Source: Triops longicaudatus (Eukaryota; Arthropoda; Branchiopoda; Notostraca; Triopsidae). From it: a stretch of DNA of 64,000 nt. How positions within the stretch are numbered: the first letter of the stretch is position 1; every line of letters begins with the position of its first letter. Positions 33,501-45,600 of this stretch are shown piece after piece. Both the position numbers and the translations under genes were made by a program. Below the pieces are notes generated by a model, which saw nothing but the letters and a program-made list of their open reading frames with translations, was not told the DNA's origin and made no database searches. The stretch lies in NCBI GenBank assembly GCA_022885665.1, contig JAGQDJ010000055.1, positions 372,001-436,000 of the forward strand, given 5' to 3'.

Positions 33501-36500
33501 AAAATTTACGTGAGGTAAACTTGTCTTACAACATGTTATCTTATGGGTGTGTTTGTTGTTTTATAGGTCGTTTTACGCACCAAGGGCAATTTCTGTTAGT
33601 GCCAAGCCACGACCCACGTGATCCAGGTCAGCCGCAAGTGGAATTGTACGACTTAAAAAGTTTGCTGCGCAACTGGCCTGAACTCCAAGAACTCGAAGCA
33701 TTCCCTGGACCTTTAGTCAATGGACAAACCCATAAACATAATGTGATCCAATTTTGCCAACAGAAAGTGAAACAAGCTCAACAGGAGGAGCGCTTAGTAG
33801 ACAGACAGTCGTATATCTTAATATGGGAACTTTTAATGCTGCTTATCCGTCAAAACGGAGTAAGTTTCATTATCGTGATTTTGATAATTTTCTATATTTG
33901 TAAGTTTTATTAACTTCAAAAGTTTTCCTTTTCCTTTATGTCTTTTAAAAGATCAGTTATTTTATTAATTTGTTTTATTTTTATTGTTTTTGAGTATTTT
34001 TTTTTTTGAGATTCTTCATAATTTCATGATTAAGAATACTCCTCTTTGTTTTCTTATTATTTTAACTTGTTTATTATATTTCTTTATCGGCTTATTTTTC
34101 TATTACCTTTTCATTTATATAGACTGTAGTTGGTGCAGATATTGCGGAATTGTTGCTGGGCAATGAGTCCAGTTCTCCTGCTCAGACTTCCATCCACGAA
34201 TCTATTGATTATTCAACAGCAACTAAGGAATCAGTGGAAGACACGTCAGTAGTGCAAGATCGCAGTTTAGTAGCGAAATGTAATGAAAAATCGGTGACGG
34301 AAACGTTCCGGCAGCATTTGCTGTACGGCCATAAAAAGGAAGCGTTAGAATGGGCCATGCGAGAAGGCTTGTGGGGACACGCCTTGTTTTTAGCCTCCAA
34401 AATGGATAACCGGACATACTCGAGCGTGTTAAGCCGCTTTGCAAACGGACTATCTCTCACTGACCCGTTGCAAACGCTGTACCAACTCATGTCCGGTCGT
34501 CAACCAGCAGCGGTTACAGTAAATAATATTACCTTGTTTTTTCTTATATAGATTAATGATGGTTAATTTCGAAACGTTATTTCTCAGTGCGTTGGAGAAG
34601 AAAAATGGGGTGATTGGCGCCCACATTTGGCCATGATGCTGTCCAATACGTCCAACCGACCTGACTTGGATAAGAAATCGATCTTAACTATGGGAGATTC
34701 GCTCTTGAGCAAGAATTTGATTTATGCAGCCCAGTTTTGCTACCTTATGGGCCAGTTGGATTGGGCGAACTATGGCAAGCATGCCAAATTAGTCCTCTTG
34801 ACGGGCAATGCTCTACTGCCTTTCAAAGTACTTCCATTTTCACTTCAATTTTCGCAGTGTTTCGGACAATACTTTTGTATAGTGTTTTGCCACCAACGAA
34901 GCCATACAGTGCACCGAAGTGTATGAATTTGCAAGGCAGTTAGCTACACCGGAGTATCATATTCCTCACTTCCAGGTAGAATTGGAAAAAAAGCATTCAT
35001 ATGAAACTGACTTTTAATATTATGTCAATATGGCAATTTCCTTAGTGGTACAAATATCTGTATGCCTGTCGTTTGCTGGACATGGGAATGGCAACGGAAG
35101 CTATGCATTATTGCGAAGTTTTGAGCCGTGCTTTGTGTACGCACCCTTCAGTCCATCCCGCTAGCCTTGCCACACAGGTGTACACCCTGGGCAGAGGGTT
35201 GAAACACTTGGATCCAGTATTCCAAGAACAAGAAGGTCAAGAAGGCTCGTTACAGGAACCTAAATGGCTACAAGATTTGACTCTTTTGATGGAACAGCAA
35301 CGAGTAAACTCGCTTTCTTTAACTTTTATTTCTCCAATCATGTCAAATTCCTTTTCTTCTTCGTTTAAATTTTTTATTTATTTAATTATTTATTTTTTAA
35401 ATAAACTTTTTTCAATGATTTTGCTATGTAATGACTACTGCGACAACTGTTTTCCTTCTGGCCTAGCTTTTGTCAACTATCTTTTAATATTTTCGATTAT
35501 TTTTATCACCTTTTTTTATTGATTGATTCATATTTGTGTGTCTTTTTCTTTATATATTGATCTAATAGTTCAAAAGGTTTAACATTTGTGCTTTTAGACT
35601 GGTTTGGTGAGCATGGAAACACCTAGTTTTGGTTCCACCTCCAACTTGACCTCTTCAGAAACGGGCGATACTCCCTCGAAGGAAACCTTAAATTTTGCCA
35701 CTACCAATGTGTTACAGAATAATGTGACACCACATCAGAATCTGGCCACGCCTTTGCAAGAACCTCCAGTGGCTAGCACACCCCAGACCGACCAGGTAGA
35801 AAGTACCCGTATCGCATAAAATCGTATATAATAATCCAATTTTATGTAATATCATAGCAAGCATCGTGGCAACATTACGATCTAAATTCCATGGGGGCCG
35901 AATCGCAATATCCTTCCTACAGTAGCTACCAACAGCAGCCTGAACAACAACAGTGGGTAGCCGACCAGCAGCAATCGCAGTCAACGAGCCAGAGTATTGG
36001 CTACGATGCGAACCAGCCATATTGGGGCCCGAGTAATCAATGGAATTCGCATCCCGGAGTTCCTGAGCCTGTTACATCGCCATATTGGGGAGACAACAAC
36101 TTGCAGACCGTAAGTTCCGTTAAATTTGGTTTTCGTAACCTGTTTACTTAGTATTAGGTAATATCCCCATTTCCCTATTGATGCTTTGGGAAACTAACAA
36201 CTTGCGAGTGGTTTCGGTGTTGCGGTTTGGGCTAACCTTCACTTTTATGCTTCTTTTTTTTGTACGTTTGGGTGGGGTTTTGCAAAGGGCTTACGGTTGC
36301 GCGGAACGAGTAATGTAGCGCGCTTGGAACAACCCACCTCGACCGTGCGACGTGGTCCCGGTCAACCACGCCCCTTTTCTTTCCCAACCACCAAACCTTT
36401 AATCTATAACGGCACTTATCCTATCGACCGCCCCGAATTGTTGGAATTTCCTCAGATGGGCAGGAAAGTTCCGGAAAGTATTGGCGAAGATGACCGGGAA

Positions 36501-38048
36501 GAAGAGGAAGATGAAGACGATGAGGTGACAGTGTGACTCGTGTCGCATGTACCCTCTTTTGTTTTGCATGGTTTTATTGTAGGGTGTCATGGTTTGTGTT
36601 TGTCTTGTACATCCAGCTAGGAATGTCACTGAGAACGTGTAAGTAACGTTTAAGTTTTTACTTATCTTTGTAGAGCACTACTACTCCGTATGAAGCTGAA
36701 GACTATAACATTTCACCCAGAAGCGATTACGGCAATGATCTGCGGCAAGAACGCAAAGAGGAGCCGGAAAGAGACGAAAAACCCACCAAGGATAACGCTA
36801 ACAAAGACAATAAAAGCAAAAAGTTAGCCAGCACTGATAACAATGCACAAAGTGGGTGGTTTGGTGGCCTTTTTAACAAGTTCTCTTTGAAACCTAAGAA
36901 CCAGATGAAACTTCCAGATGATAAGAAACCCAAGGTATTTCTACTTACTTCTAAAAGCTTCTTTTTAGAAAAATAAAAAATCCTTTCGTATTATTTTATT
37001 TGTTTTAGTTATTTGAGAATCTTAGTGAGCTCTTATGTCATAAAAGATTTATAAGCCGATTGTATAATAAGCCAGTTTTTCTATAAATTATGTCCTATTA
37101 AAATTGTAGTTTCTTTTATTTCTATTTGGATCATAGCAATTTTCGTGTTAAATTTTTTCTTGTCTTCGTAGATTGTATACGATGAAGCGAAGAAACGGTG
37201 GGTCAATTTGGAAGAGGACGAAGACGAGGGCAGCGTAGCACCACCAGCACCTCCGAAAGATACCGAGCTGATGAAGCCACCGCAGCAAAGAGCACCCATG
37301 GCTAACGTGGGTGCAAACCTACCCACTGCTGCTGCCAATCCTACTGCGCCACCTCCAGCTACCGGAGGAAACCTTTACAAACTACCGAAGGGGCGGGCGT
37401 TAAGACCCAGTTACGTTGATGTACTCAATCCAGGAGGCACTGCTTCTAGTAATAATACTGCCAATGGCCCCATGACTACGCCATTGAATGAACCACCAGT
37501 GCCCAGTTTCTTCGTACCTCCACCAGGTAAAATTTTTGAGAGTTCGATTTTAAAATAAAAATATTAATTTCATCTGTTCTTGTATAGCGCCGTTAGGTCA
37601 AGCGTCTTCATTGGACTTCATCACACCCGCTGCGCAATCTACAACGCCTGCTCCAGCCTCCGACGTAAGTTTTCGCTAATATATGCCAGTCACTCTTGAT
37701 TACATTTCTTTTGGATTTTATTCGTAACATTACGGTTAAGTTACGAATGCTAATTCCGTTAGAAATTGGTCTACATTTTGTCTTTAATTAGAAAAGTGAA
37801 TAATACAGGCCACCATGTTCCTACTTTTGTTCAGATTTATAGTCGTATCTCTCTTAATTTTCTGGATTTTTGTCTGTAGTTTTTAATGGAATTTGGTAGA
37901 CGTAATGTTTTGCAAGTAATGTACTGTTATTAATTAGGATGTCGGCCAGCAACATCAAGAGCCTGTCATGTTCAATCCTTCCCAGTTTGCCAGTACGGGA
38001 CCTTCGCCGACAGCTGGACCCGGGCCAAGGCGTCGATATCCTCATTAA
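27545..38048 (+). CDS. Sec16: Sec16, scaffold of ER exit sites
   Basis: Organises COPII coat assembly at ER exit sites by binding Sec13, Sec23 and Sar1. I place 23 exons, starting at 27545, 27639, 27840, 28636, 30487, 31050, 31637, 32185, 32548, 32796, 33310, 33567, 34123, 34588, 34883, 35046, 35598, 35858, 36288, 36674, 37172, 37588 and 37938. All phases join, giving about 1,928 residues. The N-terminal third is Pro/Ser/Gln-rich and probably disordered. Exons 6-9 (about 603-850) are Arg/Asp-rich and exon 10 is Tyr-rich with an Ala run. The central conserved domain starts at TPHKF (about 990) with GRFTHQGQFLLVPSHDP and continues through the Sec13-binding helical ACE1 region to about 1430 (EWAMREGLWGHALFLASKMD, NEAIQCTEVYEFARQL). 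The C-terminal SGWFGGLF...MKLPDDKKPKIVYDE motif is typical of the family. The ATG exon and exon 19 (acceptor GCAAAG) are the least certain. Confidence 0.93.
29923..30175 (+). mobile_element. MITE family copy A (intron of Sec16)
   Basis: This segment aligns, at roughly 80% by eye, with the reverse complement of 62971-63240. Shared blocks include CGTATAGGCAA, TTACTTCATCAG, AATGAATGG, CCCATTACC, CGCAAAAGGTTCAA, ATCGCGGTAAATAC-like sequence and TAGCGGTAA. The outer end reads CAGCCCTGATC here and CAACCCTGCTCC in the other copy, reminiscent of hAT CAGGG termini. There is no coding capacity. It lies in Sec16 intron 29249-30486. Confidence 0.75.
30286..30315 (-). mobile_element. Pogo/Tigger-like terminal fragment
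   Basis: Read on the minus strand it is CTGTATAATCTCGTTATAAC followed by GAAC, close to a pogo/Tigger terminal inverted repeat. No partner end was located, so it is either a solo end or a badly decayed copy. It is in the same Sec16 intron as the MITE copy A. Confidence 0.4.
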
Positions 38049-39607
38049 CCTAGATGGACTTTTATTAGGCGTGTATAACACGATTAGGGAATGAAGTGAG
38101 TATGGACGGAAGGGTGAATTCTGTGAATAGTTTACTCCTTTATGATACCGCATGGTTTAAGTGAAATGTTTTAAAAGAAGTTATTTTTCCCCCTTGGTTA
38201 ATTTTGTATGTCTTGTTTTGTTTTTTTTGGTTCGAGGTTTGTGTTAGGAGATTCGTATTCGCCCCATTGGGACAAAAACTGTACCCTTATTTAGAGGAAT
38301 TATAATAGGTGTTTATAGTAAATTTAGGTCCACAGATTTTTTTCCCTTTTCTTTATGTTTTGTCATTGGGAGGCACGGTTAGCATTCTTCCCCCCTTTAC
38401 GGTGGTTGAGGGACGGATTGTAAGCAAGAAATGGTGGAAGTGAGTAAATTCTTTATCACAAAATGAGAAAATGATTCTTCGAACATTTCTTAAGGATGTT
38501 TGCGGTAAAGGATGTAAAGTTACAGTACAGAAAATCTTGCGACACACTAGCTTGCTTTATGCGCGAATCATAGCAGGTATTGTTCAAGTCTAAGAGCTCG
38601 AAAAGTGCGGGGTGAATCATTATAAATAACTATGGCATGTAAGTAGCTTCACGACGCGTCGTGCAATCCAAATTACGAAGTATTACGAAGCACCAACTCG
38701 GAAGTCCGGTTTGATATGCAAACTGTTGCTGTATAGATGCACACATTTTCGAATTTGAAATTTTTAAGCGATTTCACAGCTTTCAACGAGTATAGATTTC
38801 TTACTGCAGTTCTCTAACTTGGAATCGAAAGAAAAGAATATGATCTGATTTCTGCACAGTTCGCGAAAGTGTACCAAAGCAGCAACATTTTTATCCGGAA
38901 AGCATGTACATAACGGAATTACTAGGACTTTCGTGCATAGAAAGGGAAAAGCACATGTAAACATTATAGAACCTTTTCATCCTTATCCTGTTGCAGTAAT
39001 GTCAAAGATTCGTCGTAGAGCGTAGGAAGAAGGGTATAATTTTGTCATATTTCGTCCACAGTTTTGTCACGTTTTCTTACTTTTCTGTGCATTCTTCTTT
39101 TTCGTAAAATATCGTGTTGTCACTGAAAAATCTCGTGACGAGAACTGCATTTTCAAATTTATTCGTCGAACGTAATAACGTCGTAACGCGACGTATTTTG
39201 TTTAGCAGCCTAGGAAAAGATCAATTTTGCTGGAAACCAAGGTGGCTATGCCCTGCGCGCCAAACGCTTGTCGACCGCGTTTGGCATGACCAGCAGGACC
39301 TCTTCTGATAGGTCAGGAGCAAGCACATAGCGTGTGTCCTGCTTCCTAGGAGGGACCCGTGACGCTTAAGACTGAACTTTATAGCAGCCTACAGCTTTTT
39401 AAACAGAAGCGTTAAAAGCATTGCACAGTTCGCTGTTTAGTTATATGGAACGCGAATCGGAAGTGGTTTGTTTTGCTTTGGCAAGTGGTCTGTGGCTTGA
39501 ATAGCCTACACAGTCGGCTGTTATATTTTTCTTCGGGAACAGAGTCATATTTCGTGTGTATAATGTGTTGTAATATGGCATAATTTTTTAGAATAAATCC
39601 ATTATCC
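38049..39607. other. Intergenic region between Sec16 and MAP4K3
   Basis: The first part is the Sec16 3' untranslated region (boundaries unknown; no AATAAA close to the stop was found). The part just before 39608 is the MAP4K3 promoter and leader. Only short unrelated open frames are present and no repeat was recognised. Confidence 0.45.
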
Positions 39608-42600
39608 ATGGCGCAAACTGTTGCAAGTGTAAATACAAGCCAAGCCAACGTTTCCTCAGAAATTAGTCGTCGGAATCCCCAAGATGACTACGAACTTGTA
39701 CAACGAATTGGTTCCGGAACATACGGAGACGTTTACAAGGTAATTCTTCCTCTTAATTCTGATATATTTTCATGTAAAATCTTTAAATTTTCATAGGCTA
39801 AACGGCTTTCCGCGAATGATTGGGCGGCCATCAAGGTAATTAAGGTGGAGCCTGGCGATGATTTCAACATCATCCAACAAGAGATTCTCATGATGAAAGA
39901 TTGTATGCACCCCAACATTGTTGCGTACTTTGGTAGCTACCTGCGGAGAGATAAGTTATGGATCTGTATGGAATACTGTGGTGGGGGCTCGTTACAAGAT
40001 ATTTATCACAGTAAATCTCCTTTACCATTATTTACCCGTTATCTTACCTTTCCAACAATGCATCGTCTCTCTTATTGCAGTTACGGGGCCTTTGACTGAG
40101 CCGCAGATTGCCTACATGTGCCGAGAAACTCTATATGGTCTCGCGTACCTGCATATTTCGGGTCGGATGCACCGTGACGTCAAGGTATCTTTGTATTGTT
40201 TTGCCGTGCTCTTCGATGTGTGATGACGAATTTTAATCACACGCTATTCATCCTCCTTGCAGGGAGCCAACATTTTGTTGACCGAAGCTGGTGGAGTTAA
40301 GTTAGCCGATTTCGGCGTCTCCGCTCAATTAAGCGCCACTTTAGGCAAGCGTAAATCCTTTATTGGGACGCCGTACTGGATGGCGCCAGAAGTGGCAGCG
40401 GTGGAACGTAAAGGCGGTTACAATCAGCAATGTGATATCTGGGCGGTGGGCATTACTGCCATTGAATTGGCGGAATTGCAACCGCCGATGTTTGATTTGC
40501 ACCCAATGCGCGCCTTGTTCCTCATGTCGAAATCCGGTTTCAAGCCTCCGACATTGAAAGACAAAAATAAGTGGTCCGAACGTTTCCACGCCTTTGTCAA
40601 GATTGCCTTAACCAAGAACCCGAAAAAGCGTCCCACTGCCGATCGACTCTTACAGCACCCTTTCTTGCTGGGGGAACTCACGCCCAGAATAGCCTTAGAA
40701 TTATTGCAGAAAGTCAGCAACCCTGCGCACACTTTTACAGATCAGGAACCTGACGACGAAGGAGTAAGTTTACAACACCCCCACAGTAACTGACTATCCC
40801 AAATCTCGCCAACCGATGTTTGAATAACAGAGAAAGAAGAGAGCTAGAACGCGAGTCTATATTGAACGAGACGTTTTGTTTATTTATTGTGTCTTACAGG
40901 CCATTGCGGGCGTACCACAACGAATTGCTTCCAAACGCTCCTCAAGAACTCATAGTCGACCTGTATCCCAAATTCCCGGTATTTATTTTTCTTAAGATAT
41001 AAACAACCGAAATGAATTAACTGAACTAAAGTTAAGGGGGGGGGGGAGAAGAAGTTCGAGCTTCTCTATGATTGAAATGAGTGCCACGTGTTCTTTCGTT
41101 TTCACTTTTACGACCTAGGGCGACAAAATCGTGATAATATTGTGTTACAAGCGCACAAGACTTGTTTGTTATGTTATATTCCTTTCTCGTGTGTCAGACT
41201 TACTGCTTTAGGCCGTACGTGTGAAATAGGACTTAAGAGCTAACCGTGCAGCGTGTAAAGCGTTGTTCTATTTATGTATTCGTCCCAGATTTTCTATTTT
41301 ATTCTTGTCTTATTTTTATTCATATATTTTGTTTTATTTTAGTTTATGTGCTTCGTTTGTATTGAGAATCAGGCGTGAGTATAGCTCGTTGCCTTTACCG
41401 TAGAATCTTACATTGCTTGGTTTGTTATTTTATTTTAAAATTATACTTGCAGTCTTTGGTTGCGTTTACACTGTCATCTTAACACGTGTTAACAAGCGAA
41501 ATAATGCGGATTAATGTGTATTTTAGCTCGGTAACACGTTTTTAAGATAGTTAAACCTCCTAGCATAGATTAAGTTATCTAAACGTGTGCTTCCAAGCGT
41601 AAAAGCGTGGTAGTCCGTTTCATTCGATCGGTAACACGTGTTAAGATGACAGTTGAAACGCAGCCTTTGTTACACCTGCAGTAGAATCTTGCTATAACGA
41701 ACACTTCTGAAGCGAACTTTCGGCTATAGTAGACGGGTAGTAAGGTTTCGATTCATGTAAAGAACAAGTGTCTGATAAGACGAACTTTGGGTATTGCGAA
41801 CAGTTTTTTCTGATCCCGAGAGGTGCGTTATAAAGAAATTCTGCTGTATTTGTTCCATCGTGTATGTTTTGTTTGTTTTTATTTCAGTATTTTCATGTTT
41901 GTTTATTTACGTACCTTATGTCTAATCATTGTCTTAGTGTATTTGCTTGTAAATTTTTACTTAGCTTTTGTATATTTTTTGCGTGATTTTTTAATTCTGA
42001 AGCGGCATTTTTACTATATTTTTTTTATTTATTTACGTATCACTTTGTTTGTCTTGTTTACAGTCGGTAGGTTAAGTTTCGAAGCACCTTTAGTAACTCC
42101 AATGTCGGTGGCTGCACCTTCGCAGTTACCGGACGTGACGAAAGCGTGGGGACTCCACGAGGATCGCAATGATGAAAGTGATAACTCGTTTGATGTCGCA
42201 GCGGCATGGATGCGGAACGATGTCGAAGCAGAGGAATTGCACAAGTAAGTGATGCCACTTTCCGCTTGACGAAAGGCTTTTACTCCGTAGCACTGTGAAA
42301 CTCGTATTACTGGTACAGGCATACTTCACTTAATGATATTCTTTTTAATCGAAATCCCTGATTCATGTACGTTTCTTTAGCATAATTATACCTTTAATAT
42401 TTTTTCAACTAGCCGAATTAGACAACATAAAATAAAGAATGAAAGTTACCTCGTAGGCAACATTTACCCCATAAAGGGGGGAAAATCACTTTTGCCTATT
42501 AGGGTTCACAGGGAACGAAAATAAGCTTCTTTTGAACAACAAAAATTTGTATACTATCCCTAAATCCGACATCCCTGGGAGTGGTGTCCAAGTATTAAGG

Positions 42601-45600
42601 CTTTTAATTTAAAAAAATACAGATTTCGTTGTTCTGTATCATCGAACATTCCTTTTTATCTGTTTTTGAGGATTGCAGAATTAGAACAATGGAATTCACC
42701 TTAGAAAAAGCAAAAATCAGTAGTTGAATTCGATCCGGTTGAGTGCGCCAGGTGTTGTCAAGTCACAGCATTTCTGCTTGGCAGTCATGCATCAAGGCAA
42801 TTATTCTTTACTTTGACGGTTACTTGGCAGTCATGTGACGTAACTATGCGCGTATTTGCCACTTGCTAAAAATCAGGCTGCCAGCACAGCATAAAAATGA
42901 TTGATATGCCATTTATTTAAAAAAATACCGTACATGCCCTCTTACCCGGCCGTACTTTTGTCAATATTCCTTCTAACGTATAGTACAACCTTTTATTGCA
43001 ATCATAGCAATAAATACAATGCGCGTTACTAAAGTACTGCAAAAGCGAAACCTTTTGAAAGCTTCGAAAATCATTACGAATTTCCTACTGTATGCATTTC
43101 AGTTAGCGTTTGTGTTTCATATCATTTGTAATTAATTAAAAGCTATTTTATAATATTTTTTATTTCAGGATTTTTATATAGTAAAGAACTCAGTTACGTA
43201 GAGATAGGATAAGTGATCTTGTATTGTAGGCTTTGTCATTTTTATTCACTGTCGCAGTTTCACTGTAGGGTTTTGTGGATTTACTATAACGGCGAAAAAT
43301 GCGGCCATTCTGTTTCAGATGAGGTTATTTTATTTCCTACTTATGAATTTTGCGTGCACTTTTTTAAAAGTGCAGTTCCACTTTGTTCATGTTAGAAAAC
43401 AACTGGAATCACGCTATGCGCTCCTTATAAGAACGCGTTAATTCGTTAATTGGGGTACGCCTGTACGGAGTCCATGTAGTGTGCGAATTTTCGCTTCGGT
43501 AGTATCGTGGAGGATTATCGTTCTTCCTTTCCTGACGACTAAACACGTTCTTGTGACCACGTTGCGCAAAAAAACCTGTTCACACGTCAGACCGCAATGA
43601 AAACCAAGGCAAAAGGAAAACGAATGAGGCGAACTTGTTAGAAAAATTGCAACAAGCTTTGAATTTCCCTTATTACTTATTTTATTATTCTCTTTTTCTT
43701 CACTTGGAATATTGTACCTAGTATCCTTTTCATTCGTGTGTGAGAAACCAGTGGAGTAGAGAGAATTCACAGCAATACGCTAAGTGCTGACATCCGTTTT
43801 CTCAGAGTCTTACGTAATAAAATTGATTTCCTATCCTATTTGTGTCGGCTGGAGGGGATGAAAAGATTTAGTTTTTTTAAAAGTGAGCCGTTTTCAAGCT
43901 AGAAACGGTCGTTTAATAGAGTCATTAACTAGTGCACCTCTTCCACAAAAAAAGTTGCGCAGTCATGTGTGCGATAAAAAAGGCTCCTGCTCCCTTTTGC
44001 GCTGTCTTGGGTCGCTTTAAGCCTCTGAGTACTTATAACTTTATTAGGCTTTCAACGGATTATGCTTTGTCATTGTACAGAGGACCCCGTAGAAAAGACA
44101 CTTTTCATTGTCCTGAAATTCGTAGCGCTTCGTTAACACCTCAACGCATTAATGAGTTTCAAGGGACTCTTCATCGTATATCTTCCTTTGAAGTCCTTTT
44201 TCAAGTAGGGTGTGTTAGTAAACAAAAACGTTTATAGACCTATTTACAAACCCATTAAGAAATTGTCTATTAGGCAGCCCTTTCGTGAATATTTTCATGA
44301 ACAAAAGGCAAAGCGTACAGAAAATTTTACATATTAAATTTGATTTTAGGAGCCTACCGTTCGAAGTTTAGTATGTACAAAACTGAAGCATTATGTTGAA
44401 TTTGATTTAACTCGATCCTTTAATTGTCGTTGGAGTTGGGTAGCTCTGATAGAACGGTGGAACGTGTCAGTAATCCCCCGTCATCCAGCTAGCAAAAACC
44501 GCGTAAATAATTGTGTTTGGGAAGCTTTTGCTCCGCGTTTTTTTAAAACATGTCAGAATGATCCGCAAGTACCACACTTTTGCTGGTTTGGCGAGTGCCA
44601 AGAAACATTTCACATCTTGTTCACATTGTTAATAATGTGCAAAGCGGAGTATCAACTGCCGGTAGAGGCGCCACTAGTTCAGCTGTCATAATTAAATCGT
44701 CTATTGCTGTAAGAAGCTCTTGAATGCACAGGAGACAATTTGAAAGAAAAAGAACTTGTTGACAAAGTAAAAATTTTTTAGCTATTAGTAAATAAAAATA
44801 TCTTGAGGCTAAGAATTCACGTGTTATGGATCTAAAGCTTATTCGGTTATATTCTTGAAGAGTTGAAAGCGTTCGTAGTTTTTCAGAAAATTATCTCAAG
44901 AATTTTCTGTCATTTTTTAAATGAAATACCGTATTTTTATTATGCACGAAACATGTCGGATCATATACTAAACACTCAAGACCAATAAAGGCTAGTTTAC
45001 TTAAAATGTAAATGACAGAGGATGACAGATTTTGCGGTCTTAGTTGCGGGTCTTCAAGCTGTCTGTCATTAAACAGTCACATCCCAGGAAAAGTCTCGCA
45101 TGTTGAACCAGTATCACCGACACATTTTCACACGCCGTTTTTTTAATTGGCTAAAGAACATGTGTTTTGAGCATCATGACAGTTGTACGCATTCTAATTA
45201 CATTTGAAAGTATAGTAACATCTCATTGTAGCCAAACCTTTTAAAACAGCAAAGCGTTCGCTGTACACAAATTCCATTATAGCAGAAGCTTCTAGAAATT
45301 GACATAACTCGAGGCCTTTCAGACCGTCTGCTAGTCGAGATTTCGTTACAGTAGTTTATATTGTAACGAGATTATATCGTACTGTTTAATGTCACCCTGT
45401 CCGTGTATAAAATCTTATAAAAAATTGAAGTATTCACGCAAATAATGTAGATGCAACCAAATTAATCATACTTCCACTAAGGTTGTTGCCTTAATCGAAT
45501 TCGATATAATTGGACTTCTACCAAACATTTTTTATTTTAAGGATAGTTTTTTCCTTCTCAGGTTTGCATGCAGTGTGATGTACCCAGATGTGGAAAGTTG

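Noticed and set aside
42776..42836. Repeated CTTGGCAGTCATG in the MAP4K3 intron
   Set aside because: A short repeat seen only twice, with no boundaries or flanking duplications; too little to call an element.
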